Of a stretch of DNA of 64,000 bases, positions 17,039 to 25,969 are shown in pieces. How positions within the stretch are numbered: the stretch's first letter is position 1; every line of letters starts with the position of its first letter. The notes beneath the pieces were generated by a model. The model did no database searches. It was not told the origin of the DNA and worked only from the letters and a program-made list of their open reading frames with translations. Source of the DNA: Thiohalomonas denitrificans (GTDB taxonomy: Bacteria; Pseudomonadota; Gammaproteobacteria; Thiohalomonadales; Thiohalomonadaceae); assembly GCF_016841685.1 (NCBI RefSeq), contig NZ_JAENYR010000006.1, forward strand, positions 1 to 64,000, given 5' to 3'. Position numbers and translations under genes: made by a program.

Positions 17039-18946
17039 TCAGAAGCGGCCACGGTAACCGGCATAGACATACCGTACACCGGGGTCCGACGTCGCGCCAT
17101 GGGACACCATGTTGTCGGGCACATCACGATCCAGAATATTATCGACACCCATGAAGAGGGTGTGCGATGCCGCAAGCCGATAATCAAGTCGCAGGTCCAC
17201 AGTCGCAAAATCACTGTAGTAGGGTTCATCGGCGTTATCGCCACTGTGCAGGTAGTCATCGATGTACTTGCCACGCAGCCGCCATATGGCCGCGCCGGTG
17301 CGCAGGTTGCCGGTCACTTTCACCGTCCGCTCGGCGCGGCCGGTGAGTGACTCGTGGGTATCGGCATCCTCGGCATCCACATATTCCATGGAACCATCCA
17401 TCCACCAGAAGGTCGCGGGCCGCACATTCCAGGTCAGTTCCGCGCCGCGGATGCGGGCACTATTAATGTTGGTATAGGACTCGATCCACTCGTCGACCAC
17501 TTCTCCCCTCGGAGTCGTCGTATAGGTCTTCAACACATCATAACTCTGGATCAGGTCATCGGCATCGGTCTGGTAGAGCGCCAGCTCCACATTGCCTCGC
17601 CGGAAACTGCGGGCCACCGCCATCTCGACACTCCGGGAGGTCTCCGCATCCAGGTCCGGATTACCCACCCGGGTCTTTTTCTGCAGCAGCAAATCCGCAT
17701 AGAGTTCCATCATGGTCGGGGCGCGGAATGCTTCGCCGTAACCGGCACGCAGGGTCCACGGACCGGGACGCCAGGCGAGCGTAACATTGGGGCTGGTAGC
17801 GCTGCCGAAGTCGCTATAGTCATCCTGGCGGGCACCCATCGTCAGCCCCACCTCATTGGTCAGCATCCACTGGTCCTGCAGGAAGACACTGTGCACATCC
17901 CGCGTCTCTTCGCCGCCGATAGCGGTGGAGTCGAAACTTTCCCCAAGGAAGCCGTAACCCACATTGAAGGTGTGCGCGGCGTGCGGCCAGAAGGTGTACT
18001 GGGCCTGCGCTTCATCCTTGGTCGAGGTGGTATCGTCCCAATCGGTTGCGCTCTTTTGCGAGGTGGAATCGGCCACGCCATGGCCCACGTTCAGTGCGGC
18101 AATCCCGCTGCCCACCAGCCCATCGTAGCCGGCGGTGAGATGATAGCGCTCCTCGGTCTCTATGCGGGCCAATTCGATGTCTTGCTTGGCGTCATAACCG
18201 ACCCCCTCGTCATCCTGTTCTGCGTACTCCGCGCCCCAGGTGAGCTCATCGGCATCATTGAGGGCGTAACGGCCGCGATAAGCGAGGTTATTGCGCTCCT
18301 CCTCCCGCATATCAGTCTCGATGCTCTCCGGGTCGGTGCGGAAGTCGCCGCGGGAACGACTCTCGAAACTGACGCGGTGCCCGGTGGTGTCGCCACCCCA
18401 ATTAATGAAACCGCCGGCGATGCCGGTTTCGCGTTGCCCGTCGTCGGTCTGTCCCACGGTGAGATCCATACCCGAGCGGGTACCCTCCTGCGGCTTGGCA
18501 GTGATGATGTTGATCACACCCCCCATGGCTTCGGAGCCGTAGAGGGCCGACATTGGCCCGCGTACGATCTCGATACGCTCGATATCCTCCACCTGGATGT
18601 TGGTGATCACGCTACCGCTCGCCTTGTCGGTGCGCCGCAGCCCATCCACCAGGATCAGGGTTTGGCCAGAGCTCATGCCCCGCACCGAGATCTGCGTCTC
18701 GTTGCCGCGCTCCATCACTTCCACGCCAGTGGCGTATTTCAAAACCTCGGTGACACTGTTGCCGGAATAGGACTCGATCTCCTCACGGTCGATCACCTCT
18801 ACCGAGGCGTTGACGTCCTCGATGGGTTGCTCGGTGCGGGTCGCTGTTACGACGATACGCGGCACATCCTCGTCAGCCGCAACGGGTGAACCGTAACCGG
18901 TCACCAGTAATACCGGTGAAATAAGCAACAGATGCCGACATTTCAT
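17039..18946 (-). CDS. TonB-dependent outer-membrane receptor
   Basis: 635 residues: signal peptide, TonB box near the mature N-terminus (RIVVTATRTEQ), plug domain (VEVIDREEIESYSG, ISVRGMSSGQTLILVDGLR, RIEIVRGPMSALYGSEAMGGVINI) and a 22-strand barrel ending in YAGYRGRF. The plug resembles the BtuB/CirA/FepA-like group. The substrate (siderophore, cobalamin or other) is not shown by neighbours: no transport genes flank it and no cobalamin riboswitch was recognised upstream. GGGAGAGGA precedes the start. Confidence 0.92.
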   Translation of the reverse strand: MKCRHLLLISPVLLVTGYGSPVAADEDVPRIVVTATRTEQPIEDVNASVEVIDREEIESYSGNSVTEVLKYATGVEVMERGNETQISVRGMSSGQTLILVDGLRRTDKASGSVITNIQVEDIERIEIVRGPMSALYGSEAMGGVINIITAKPQEGTRSGMDLTVGQTDDGQRETGIAGGFINWGGDTTGHRVSFESRSRGDFRTDPESIETDMREEERNNLAYRGRYALNDADELTWGAEYAEQDDEGVGYDAKQDIELARIETEERYHLTAGYDGLVGSGIAALNVGHGVADSTSQKSATDWDDTTSTKDEAQAQYTFWPHAAHTFNVGYGFLGESFDSTAIGGEETRDVHSVFLQDQWMLTNEVGLTMGARQDDYSDFGSATSPNVTLAWRPGPWTLRAGYGEAFRAPTMMELYADLLLQKKTRVGNPDLDAETSRSVEMAVARSFRRGNVELALYQTDADDLIQSYDVLKTYTTTPRGEVVDEWIESYTNINSARIRGAELTWNVRPATFWWMDGSMEYVDAEDADTHESLTGRAERTVKVTGNLRTGAAIWRLRGKYIDDYLHSGDNADEPYYSDFATVDLRLDYRLAASHTLFMGVDNILDRDVPDNMVSHGATSDPGVRYVYAGYRGRF

Positions 18947-19276
18947 GCTCTTCCTCTCCCTTTTTATTTTTCATATTGGTATCCAGGGCATCGCCCGGCC
19001 TGCATTTCACCGGACCTTGAAAGGCGCGTCAATTTGTGGCATCTCACCTGTTTCGACCGGTTATTTCGCATAGATCCCGGAAGGAAACACACGTCATCCA
19101 AATCTCATCATTTCGGGAAGAAGAAAGGACGGCAGGCTGCCTTGTTGAGCCAAAAGTAAGGGTTCAAACCCTCATGAACCAATGGTGCACCTTCTGACTG
19201 TCAGCCATCCACACACCATCTGCTGTGGCAAATGCCTCTCCGGCCCGGCTTGCACAGGTGATGCAATACATCCCGT
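18947..19276. other. Intergenic region without recognised features
   Basis: 330 bases between the start of the TonB receptor gene and the stop of the XRE regulator gene. It must hold the receptor promoter. A T-arm-like sequence near 19160 has no matching acceptor partner. No Fur box or riboswitch could be recognised by eye. Confidence 0.4.
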
Positions 19277-19882
19277 TCATGCAGGCCCGCAGGTTACGAT
19301 GAGCACCCGCGCCCGCTTCCGTCCCAGGGAGCACAGACGGTGCGGGATTTCCGCCCTGTACCATGCCGCGTCACCTGCCGACAGGTCGTCGACCCGGTCC
19401 GCCATCCACAGGCGGACCCGACCGGAGAGGACATAGAGCAGTTCATCGCCACTGTGTGTCGCCGTCGGTGGCTCATCCCCGTCTACTCCCGAGAGCAGTG
19501 GCGGGTGGGTGACGAAAGCCGACAGGCCGGTGCGGCTCCCCTCCGGGCTTCCGGTAAGGAACTCAACGACCGCGGCATCAGTCGCCGAAGAGAGAGGTTG
19601 GCTTGAGCCGGCCCGGACAATGCGAAGACCGCTGTCCGATACCGTATCGCCCAGCAGTTCCCCGATTCCCATCCCGAACGCTGCCGCCAGACGCGAGGCG
19701 CTGGAGATAGAGGGCTCGCAAAGGCCGCGCTCCAGCTTTGAAAGGTAGCTCTTGGTCAGGCCCGAGAGCTCGGCCAACCGGTCGAGGCTCATCCCGGACG
19801 CGCCCCTCAGACCCGCCAGTCGGGCAGCGAGCTGCCCTGCCTCGGGAGTGCTATGGACAAGGTGTTTTGTCTTTGGCTTCAT
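19277..19882 (-). CDS. XRE-family transcriptional regulator with cupin domain
   Basis: 201 residues from the ATG at 19882 (a TTG two codons upstream is possible). The N-terminal helix-turn-helix LAARLAGLRGASGMSLDRLAELSGLTKSYLSKLERG lies at about 18-54, shown here as ASGMSLDRLAELSGLTK. A cupin sensor domain follows (about 115-195, with THSGDELLYVLSGRVRLW). The layout is that of PuuR/SutR-type regulators. It is divergent from an amidotransferase/MOSC pair that it may control. A repeat element begins only nine bases upstream of the start codon and no ribosome site is visible, so expression may be altered. Confidence 0.85.
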   Translation of the reverse strand: MKPKTKHLVHSTPEAGQLAARLAGLRGASGMSLDRLAELSGLTKSYLSKLERGLCEPSISSASRLAAAFGMGIGELLGDTVSDSGLRIVRAGSSQPLSSATDAAVVEFLTGSPEGSRTGLSAFVTHPPLLSGVDGDEPPTATHSGDELLYVLSGRVRLWMADRVDDLSAGDAAWYRAEIPHRLCSLGRKRARVLIVTCGPA

Positions 19883-19890
19883 ATCCAATC

Positions 19891-20019
19891 CAGGGCAACC
19901 GCCTACTTTGAAGCGAGCGGTGTAAGTCTTTGACAGCAGGTCGTCGGCAGCACGCCGCCAGGGATGGCGGTGTTAGACAGTGCCGGAGCACACTTGTCGA
20001 GGGATGCTGCCGTCGAGCG
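19891..20019. mobile_element. Degenerate copy of the CAGGG-end inverted-repeat element
   Basis: Begins CAGGGCAACCGCCTACTTTG and continues with the arm seen in the other copies (GCGAGCGGTGTAAGTC, GACAGCAGGTCGTCGGCAGC). The internal part, with GGAGCACACTTGTCGAGGGATGC, matches the reverse complement of the long copy at 62324. Homology stops at about 20019 without the opposite terminal repeat, so the copy is truncated and has no target duplication. It fills most of the region between the XRE regulator and the amidotransferase gene. Confidence 0.7.
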
Positions 20020-20038
20020 CAGTGTATGACACAACGTG

Positions 20039-20048
20039 TCCTATAGGA
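20039..20048. promoter_or_regulatory. Candidate operator palindrome
   Basis: TCCTATAGGA is a perfect 10-bp palindrome about 40 bases upstream of the amidotransferase start, in the region shared with the divergent XRE-cupin regulator. It is a reasonable operator candidate, but a palindrome this short can arise by chance. Confidence 0.3.
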
Positions 20049-20089
20049 TATCATTCTTACATTCCCCACTCGACATGGAGCACGCCGGG

Positions 20090-20800
20090 ATGAACGCATC
20101 TTCTGGACCGCCGCAGGTGGCGGTCGTCCGCCACATGGCCTTCGAGGATCCGGGTCTCTTTGCGGAGGTCTTGGCCGCCCGCGGGTTTGCCTCTTTCACC
20201 ATGGATGCGGGAGTCGACGATCTGGCCGCACTGGAAGAGGCCGATCTCGCCGTGGTGTTGGGCGGCCCCATCGGGGTCAATGAAACCGAACGCTATCCTT
20301 TTTTGAAACAGGAGCTGCAGCTGTTAAAGAAGCGCCTGGCCGCGGGGCGTCCGACGCTCGGGGTCTGCCTCGGTGCACAGCTCATCGTCCGTGCACTGGG
20401 AGCGCGGGTATATCCCGGCGGCAGCAAGGAGATCGGCTGGGGGAGTGTGCAACTGACGGAAGCGGGAAAGGACTCCTGCCTGGCGGTACTCGAGACACAA
20501 CCGGTGCTGCACTGGCATGGCGATACCTTTGACTGCCCGGCCGGCGCGCAGCTACTGGCAGGCACCGACACCTATCCCAACCAGGCATTTTCCTATGGCC
20601 GCAATGTCCTGGCCCTGCAGTTCCACGCAGAGGCCGACAGCCGCCGCATCGAACAGTGGCTGATCGGGCACACCAACGAGCTCTCCGCAGCCGGCATCGA
20701 TATCCCGGCGTTACGGGAGGCGAGCCGAACACACGGCGAGGGGCTGCGCAAGACCGGGCGCAGGATGCTCTCGGACTGGCTGGATCAGATCGAATGGTAA
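20090..20800 (+). CDS. Class I glutamine amidotransferase-like protein
   Basis: 236 residues from the ATG at 20090, chosen because GGAG lies about nine bases upstream; longer in-frame starts exist. The triad of class I GATases is intact: the nucleophile cysteine in GVCLGAQL, and LQFHAEA supplying the histidine and glutamate. The fold resembles stand-alone GMP-synthase-like amidotransferases that hydrolyse glutamine or gamma-glutamyl compounds. Its stop overlaps the start of the MOSC gene, and it is divergent from an XRE-cupin regulator. PuuR-type regulators of polyamine or gamma-glutamyl catabolism are a known parallel. Confidence 0.85.
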   Translation: MNASSGPPQVAVVRHMAFEDPGLFAEVLAARGFASFTMDAGVDDLAALEEADLAVVLGGPIGVNETERYPFLKQELQLLKKRLAAGRPTLGVCLGAQLIVRALGARVYPGGSKEIGWGSVQLTEAGKDSCLAVLETQPVLHWHGDTFDCPAGAQLLAGTDTYPNQAFSYGRNVLALQFHAEADSRRIEQWLIGHTNELSAAGIDIPALREASRTHGEGLRKTGRRMLSDWLDQIEW

Positions 20801-21504
20801 ACGAAAGTTCCGTACTGCCGTCCGTACGCCTGCTCGGCCTGCGTATCGGCCGCACCGAATCCTTTGGCCCACGGGGTGAGCCAAGCGCCATCCGCAAGCA
20901 GCCCGTCCGTGCCCGTATACCGGTCACCCGGCTCGGGCTGGCGGGTGACGAACAGGGGGACCGGCGCCATCACGGTGGACTCGACAAGGCCGTGCATCAC
21001 TACCCCGCCGAGCACTATGCCACCTGGCAGATGGAGCTTCCCGAGCTGGCTCCGCGCATGGAAACGGGTGGATTTGGCGAGAATCTTTCCACTTCGGGAC
21101 TGGACGAGCAGAACATCTGTGTGGGTGATATCTTCCGCCTGGGCCATGCCACGCTTCAGGTCTCGCAGGCCAGGCAACCCTGCTGGAAGCTCAACGTCCG
21201 CTTCGGCCTGTCAGACATGGCGCGGCGGGTGCAGGATAGCGGGCGCACCGGCTGGTACTACCGGGTACTCGAGAAAGGAGAGGCAGGACCGGACGACAGC
21301 CTGGTCCTCATCGAGCGGCTGCACCCCGATTGGACACTCGCGCGGATACTGCGAACGCTTCACCATGACGGTCTCGACCGGGAGGCCCTCGCCTCGCTGG
21401 TCGGGCTTGAAGCCCTCGCGCCCGGCTGGCGGGCCCTGGCGAAAAAGCGCCTGAACACCGGCGCGGTCGAAGACGGGTCGCGACGGCTGAATACGCCCAC
21501 CTGA
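20794..21504 (+). CDS. MOSC-domain protein (YiiM-like)
   Basis: 236 residues from the ATG at 20794, which overlaps the amidotransferase stop by 7 bp. Motifs of the YiiM group are present: HGGLDKAVHHYPAEHY, GGFGENLST and the molybdenum-ligating cysteine in SQARQPCWKLN. A C-terminal extension follows the MOSC core. YiiM proteins bind molybdenum cofactor and reduce N-hydroxylated bases such as 6-hydroxyaminopurine. The overlap implies translational coupling with the amidotransferase. Confidence 0.85.
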   Translation: MVNESSVLPSVRLLGLRIGRTESFGPRGEPSAIRKQPVRARIPVTRLGLAGDEQGDRRHHGGLDKAVHHYPAEHYATWQMELPELAPRMETGGFGENLSTSGLDEQNICVGDIFRLGHATLQVSQARQPCWKLNVRFGLSDMARRVQDSGRTGWYYRVLEKGEAGPDDSLVLIERLHPDWTLARILRTLHHDGLDREALASLVGLEALAPGWRALAKKRLNTGAVEDGSRRLNTPT

Positions 21505-21535
21505 GCCGTCAGCCGGCGGTGCCAATCAGCGACGA

Positions 21536-22201
21536 CTACTCCTTCAACTCGATCCGCAACTCCCCCTCTTCCACCTCGATCTCCTCCACCCCATCGGCAA
21601 AGGCCTGCCAGAATCCGCGCTCCGTGCCGAATTCCTGCACCAGGTCGATGTTCTTCATGTTACCGAGCCAGGCGTTGGGTACGGGCACGCCCCAGACACT
21701 GACGCCCTTCAGGATAATCACCGGGCGGTCCCGGGCATAGCGCATCTCCATACCGGCCGTAACCTTGAGGGTTCTCCCGCCAAGAAGGGGGAATTCGGGG
21801 TCGAGCGGCACCAGCAACTCGGCGGTGGCGAGGTCGTCGGCCAGATCGATGGCGAGGCGATGGGCAAGATCGGTGTTTCTGGCCAGCAAGCCATTGAGTT
21901 CCTTTTCCGTCAGGACAATCTCGCGGCTGGCACCCTCCTCCGAATAGGGTTCGGGGGGGAGCGGGGCCTGGCTGTCGCGGGTGGTGTTCGTGGCGGGGTC
22001 GAGGCGTTGAAGCTTCTGCTCCAGGACCCGCTCCTCTTCCTGGTCAAGGGTGACCGGCTGGAATTCGCTGGGGAAGAGTACGGCAACGACCAGCCACAGG
22101 GTGATGCCCACCGAGAGCAGCACGGTAAGGAGAACCAGGCCCACAATCCTCCATGTCGAAGTCGTTTTGACCCGGGTGGGTTCCTGGTTGTCGGTGGCCA
22201 T
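21536..22201 (-). CDS. Conserved hypothetical single-pass membrane protein
   Basis: 221 residues from the ATG at 22201 (AGAGGA upstream). A short cytosolic head is followed by a membrane helix at about 19-41 (WRIVGLVLLTVLLSVGITLW), then a periplasmic part with a charged linker (EEERVLEQKLQRLD) and a compact beta-rich domain with VLTEKELNGLLARNTDLA. The helix-strand pattern resembles lipid- or ligand-binding tubular domains, but I do not recognise the family. It is convergent with the MOSC gene. The 284 bases upstream (22202-22485) hold divergent promoters only. Confidence 0.6.
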   Translation of the reverse strand: MATDNQEPTRVKTTSTWRIVGLVLLTVLLSVGITLWLVVAVLFPSEFQPVTLDQEEERVLEQKLQRLDPATNTTRDSQAPLPPEPYSEEGASREIVLTEKELNGLLARNTDLAHRLAIDLADDLATAELLVPLDPEFPLLGGRTLKVTAGMEMRYARDRPVIILKGVSVWGVPVPNAWLGNMKNIDLVQEFGTERGFWQAFADGVEEIEVEEGELRIELKE

Positions 22202-22485
22202 GATTTTTTCCTCTGGATTCCTCGGTGATTCCATATTGACGACCAACGCGGTTCATCCATGTTCCGGAACACCGAAGGCGCGACCCCTATGGCCGACGCT
22301 CAACAAACTGGTCCCCTTTACTGTACCCATCAGCACTGTAATCCGTCCACGGTTTCCGTTCAGCTGCCGTTCAGGCTCCCTCGCATAACCTGAACGTCAA
22401 CCTGGAAAGAACGACAAGCGTGAGTGCTTTTGTTCTGACAGGGCAACCGGGGCAAACACCCCATAGCCTGAGAAGGAGACTGACC

Positions 22486-22935
22486 ATGAACAACAAGACC
22501 TGGATTTCCGCCCTTGCTATCGGCGTCGTTCTCAGTACCTCCCTGGTCCTGCCCGCCACCGCTTCGGCGCGCGAGATGGGCAAAGAGACATCAGCGAAGG
22601 TCGTCAAGATCGCCGGGCGCCATGGTGATATGGACCGCGGCCAAGTAGAGCGCCGCAAGGTGGACAGCCGCTGGGCTCCACTGCGCCACACGTCCAAGCA
22701 TCGTTCCAAACACAACAAACGCGATAACGATTACAGGAGTCACCACCGCAAACACCGCCAGGAGGGCCGGGACCACCGCCAGGTGAAACAACACCGCGGT
22801 TACGGTCACACGAAGGGGCACCACAAACATCGTTACGAGCGCCGCGATTACCGTCCGGTGAAACAGCACCGCGATTACCGCCACCGCCGTGACGATGGCG
22901 TACGAGTGCATATCGATTACGACTTCCGGTTATAA
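22486..22935 (+). CDS. Small secreted His/Arg-rich protein
   Basis: 149 residues from the ATG at 22486 (AAGGAG upstream). The signal peptide (about 1-28, ending TASA) is followed by a very basic tail dominated by H, R, K, Y and D, with two related units (YRSHHRKHRQEGRDHRQVKQHRGY and YERRDYRPVKQHRDY, shown here as VKQHRGY and VKQHRDY). It ends in VHIDYDFRL. Such tails can bind metals or nucleic acids. It lies upstream of a PepSY protein and a PhoPQ-like pair. Function is unknown. Confidence 0.6.
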   Translation: MNNKTWISALAIGVVLSTSLVLPATASAREMGKETSAKVVKIAGRHGDMDRGQVERRKVDSRWAPLRHTSKHRSKHNKRDNDYRSHHRKHRQEGRDHRQVKQHRGYGHTKGHHKHRYERRDYRPVKQHRDYRHRRDDGVRVHIDYDFRL

Positions 22936-22945
22936 GTCGTACGGC

Positions 22946-22966
22946 GCCGGGAGCCTGACTCCCGGC
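22946..22966 (+). terminator. Hairpin after the His-rich gene
   Basis: GCCGGGAG and CTCCCGGC form a perfect 8-bp stem with a 5-base loop, 10 bases past the stop. There is no T-run, so it could be a weak or Rho-assisted terminator. Confidence 0.4.
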
Positions 22967-23041
22967 CCATTCGCATCCGCTGGATAAGGCCCGGCCACTA
23001 CCGTATTCTCATTTCCTGTGTTAAACCCGGTAAACCTTGCG

Positions 23042-23317
23042 ATGAAACGACTCACTGCCGCACTGCTTCTGTTCCTTGCCCTCGGCGCCCATACCTCGCT
23101 GGCGGCGCCCAGCGGGTATAACCAGAGCAACCTCACCATGGCCCAGGCCTCGGGCATGGCGCTCGACCAGGCAGCGGCACAGGTGCGCAGGGAGACCGGG
23201 GGGCGCATCCTCTCCGCCGAAACGGTGCGCGAGAAGGGCCGCAAGGTCCACCGCATCAAGGTGCTGACCCCGGACCGCAAAGTGCGCATCGTCCGTATCG
23301 AGGCCAACGGAAGATAA
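23042..23317 (+). CDS. Secreted PepSY-domain protein
   Basis: 91 residues from the ATG at 23042. The signal peptide ends near LAAPS and is followed by a single PepSY-like unit (LDQAAAQVRRETGGRILSAET then KVHRIKVLTPDRKVRIVRI). PepSY proteins are often encoded next to two-component systems and are thought to modulate peptidases or sensors. The response regulator gene starts 7 bases downstream, so it is probably part of the same operon. Confidence 0.8.
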   Translation: MKRLTAALLLFLALGAHTSLAAPSGYNQSNLTMAQASGMALDQAAAQVRRETGGRILSAETVREKGRKVHRIKVLTPDRKVRIVRIEANGR

Positions 23318-23324
23318 AACTGCC

Positions 23325-24002
23325 ATGCGCATCCTGGTAATCGAGGACGAGATGACGCTGCTGGAGCAAATCCGTCAGCGGCTGGAGGCAGCTGGCCATG
23401 CCGTGGACACCAGCAGCGATGGCAAGGAGGGACTGTTCCTTGCCAGCGAGTACCCGGTGGATCTCGCAGTAGTAGACCTGGGCCTGCCCGGCATGCCGGG
23501 GCTGGAGATCATCCGCGCCCTGCGCGCCCGCGGCTACGACCTGCCCATCCTCATTCTCACCGCCCGCGCAAAATGGGAGGAGAAGGTCACCGGCCTGGAG
23601 GCCGGGGCCGATGACTACCTCGTCAAACCCTTTCACATGGAAGAGCTGCTGGCACGCGTCAAGGCGCTGCTGCGCCGCGCCACCGGCTCCGGTCGGGACG
23701 AACTGGCCTTCGGTCCGCTGCGGCTGGACACCAGCGGCCAGAGTGTCAGCCTCGGTACTGCACCGTTGGAGCTGACCGCCTACGAATACCGCCTGCTGGA
23801 GTACCTGGCACGGCACTACGGCAAGGTGATCCCCAAGGCGGAACTGGCCGACTACCTTTACCCCCACGACGATGACCGCGACAGCAATGTGATTGAGGTA
23901 TTGATCGGCCGGCTGCGACGCAAGATCGACCCGGATAGCCGCACAAAGCCCATTGAAACCCTGCGTGGGCGCGGTTACCGCTTCAACCTGGAACCGGCGT
24001 GA
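23325..24002 (+). CDS. OmpR/PhoP-family response regulator
   Basis: 225 residues. The receiver domain has acidic residues at ED (7-9), the phosphorylation site Asp51 in VVDLGLPG and Lys near 101 in LVKPF. The C-terminal winged-helix domain contains LTAYEYRLLEYLARHYGKV and the recognition region SNVIEVLIGRLRRKID. The gene overlaps the kinase gene by 4 bp. The PepSY, regulator and kinase order is typical of PhoPQ-like envelope-stress or metal-responsive systems. Confidence 0.92.
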   Translation: MRILVIEDEMTLLEQIRQRLEAAGHAVDTSSDGKEGLFLASEYPVDLAVVDLGLPGMPGLEIIRALRARGYDLPILILTARAKWEEKVTGLEAGADDYLVKPFHMEELLARVKALLRRATGSGRDELAFGPLRLDTSGQSVSLGTAPLELTAYEYRLLEYLARHYGKVIPKAELADYLYPHDDDRDSNVIEVLIGRLRRKIDPDSRTKPIETLRGRGYRFNLEPA

Positions 24003-25327
24003 TCTCCCTCTCGAACCGCGTAAGCCTGAGTGCCGCCGTTGTGCTGGCAGTCTTTATCGCCGCCACCGCCGTGGCGCTGGAGCGCGCCTTCGAGGACAGC
24101 GCCCGCTCGGCGACGCGTGAACGGCTTTTGGCACGGCTTTATCTGATCATGGCCGCCACCGAGGTAGACAACGAAGGGAAGTTGCAAATGCCCGAGCGGC
24201 TGGGTGAACCGCGCCTCAACCTGCCCGGTTCCGGCCTCTATGCCCGGATCGACCGGACTGAGGGAGAGGTATTGTGGCACTCCGTTTCCGCCCTGGGACT
24301 GGAGCTGCCCGCCCCGCCCGCCACAGTGAAGGGCGCCGACCAGTTCTCCCATCGGTCTCGCAATGGTGAAGAGTATTTCCTCGCTACGCTGAATATCGAA
24401 TGGGAGGCCAAGGTCGGCAGCATACCGTTGACTTTCAGCGTGCTGGAGGACCCTGACGCCTTTAACCAGCAGATGACTCGCTATCGCCACAGCCTTTGGG
24501 GCTGGTTGGGGGCAATGGCGTTTCTGCTGTTGCTGGCACTGGCCGGTGCGCTGGTCTGGGGGTTGCGGCCACTGCGTACCGTCGCCGGCGAGGTGCGGGC
24601 TATCGAATCGGGGAAACAGCGGAGCCTGCAGCGGGATTACCCAAAGGAGATCCGTCGTCTCACCGACAACATCAACGCCCTGCTCCACCACGAACGGGCG
24701 CAGCAATCACGCCACAAAAACGCCTTGGCTGACCTCGCCCACAGCCTCAAGACCCCGCTCGCGGTACTACGCGGCCTGGGCGGAAATGAGCGTTCACCGG
24801 TGATCGACGAGCAGATCGCGAGCATGGACAACATCGTCCAGTATCAGCTGCAGCGCGCTGCCACCGCCGGCCGTTCGGCACTGGCGACACCCGTTGCCGT
24901 GGCGCCGCTGGCCGAACGGCTGCTGGCCAGTCTCCAGAAGGTCTATCGCGACAAGGCTATCGAGGTGGAAAAACAACTCGATAGCGAGTGTCGCTTTCGC
25001 GGTGACGAGGGCGATCTGATGGAGCTGCTGGGAAACCTGCTGGATAACGCCTGGAAGTGGGCCCGGCGAGGGATCTGGCTACGGGTGGATGGAGGTAGCG
25101 AGCACGATTCGCTGCTCACCATGACCGTGGAGGATGACGGCCCCGGCATCGACGTAAACCGTGCCGAACAGGTGCTGGCTCGCGGCATGCGCCTGGACGA
25201 GGCCACGCCCGGGCATGGCATCGGCCTGCCGATGGTGTGGGATATCGTCGAGGCCTATGAGGGAACACTGGCCATTGAACGCTCCAGCCACGGCGGAGCA
25301 CGCATCGTGGTCCGGCTGCCGCAGTAG
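23999..25327 (+). CDS. PhoQ-like sensor histidine kinase
   Basis: 442 residues with a GTG start that overlaps the regulator stop. Two membrane helices (about 9-27 and 162-187) flank a periplasmic sensor domain of about 130 residues. A HAMP-like linker follows, then the dimerisation helix with the phosphorylated histidine in LADLAHSLKTPLAVL and an HATPase domain (NLLDNAWKWA, VEDDGPGID, GHGIGLPMV). The histidine box and the compact ATPase domain resemble PhoQ. A 48-bp part of this gene (24977-25024) is duplicated at 25970-26190. Confidence 0.92.
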   Translation: MISLSNRVSLSAAVVLAVFIAATAVALERAFEDSARSATRERLLARLYLIMAATEVDNEGKLQMPERLGEPRLNLPGSGLYARIDRTEGEVLWHSVSALGLELPAPPATVKGADQFSHRSRNGEEYFLATLNIEWEAKVGSIPLTFSVLEDPDAFNQQMTRYRHSLWGWLGAMAFLLLLALAGALVWGLRPLRTVAGEVRAIESGKQRSLQRDYPKEIRRLTDNINALLHHERAQQSRHKNALADLAHSLKTPLAVLRGLGGNERSPVIDEQIASMDNIVQYQLQRAATAGRSALATPVAVAPLAERLLASLQKVYRDKAIEVEKQLDSECRFRGDEGDLMELLGNLLDNAWKWARRGIWLRVDGGSEHDSLLTMTVEDDGPGIDVNRAEQVLARGMRLDEATPGHGIGLPMVWDIVEAYEGTLAIERSSHGGARIVVRLPQ

Positions 25328-25333
25328 GCAGAC

Positions 25334-25762
25334 TTAGCGTTCCGCTTCCCCTTTCTGCCGCGCCGCGGCGAGCTCCTTGAAAGTCACCGGCCGGGCGTCA
25401 TTATCCCACGCGGTGCGTGTGTAGTTGATCAAATCGAGCAATTCGCTGTCATTGACACGCCCTATATAGCCGATGGGCGGCATTCTGCCCGAATACACCT
25501 GGCGGTCGACTATCAGACCACCGTGATAGCCGAAGATGACCCGACTTAGATAGACCTGTACCTTCTCCGGGTCATCACTATTGACAAGCGGGTGGCCCGC
25601 CACAGGTGGAATGATCCCCGGAATGCCCTTGCCATCAGGCTGGTGACATACCGCGCAATGCTCAAAATAGAGCGCTTCGCCCGACTCGTTGGCGGCCATC
25701 GCTGCCGTCACCCCCAACAGGAGCCCTAACCCGACCAACCAGGCATGAGCCAATCGTGCCAT
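25334..25762 (-). CDS. Small periplasmic monoheme cytochrome c
   Basis: 142 residues with a signal peptide (cleavage near AMAAN) and one heme site, CAVCHQPDGKGIPG. The distal methionine is probably in YSGRMPPIG. This is a class I cytochrome c fold as found in electron carriers and terminal oxidase partners. It is convergent with the PhoQ-like gene and separated from it by only 6 bases, so transcription may interfere. Confidence 0.88.
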   Translation of the reverse strand: MARLAHAWLVGLGLLLGVTAAMAANESGEALYFEHCAVCHQPDGKGIPGIIPPVAGHPLVNSDDPEKVQVYLSRVIFGYHGGLIVDRQVYSGRMPPIGYIGRVNDSELLDLINYTRTAWDNDARPVTFKELAAARQKGEAER

Positions 25763-25969
25763 TTAACATCCCTCGCAAACCTGATTCAGCAGCCATTCTG
25801 CATCTACATACTAGCAGAACCAAAGAGAACACCACCCTTGCGCACAGGAGTTGGCGTCACCCGCCATTTAGCGTTGGACTGATCATCTCAAGGTACTGAG
25901 TACAAGCCGCAAAGGTGGATGGGAAGGAGATTCTTGAACGGATAGCGCGGTACAAAAATGATAACGGCT

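Noticed and set aside
17354..18889. Long plus-strand frame opposite the TonB receptor
   Set aside because: Antisense shadow; the receptor motifs are unambiguous.
19150..19190. Possible tRNA 3' part (GGGTTCAAACCCT resembles a T-arm)
   Set aside because: No matching acceptor, D-arm or anticodon stem in the preceding 80 bases; it is most likely a chance hairpin.
18947..19276. Cobalamin riboswitch before the TonB receptor
   Set aside because: GGTGAAAT is present on the minus strand, but the B12 box and other conserved elements are not.
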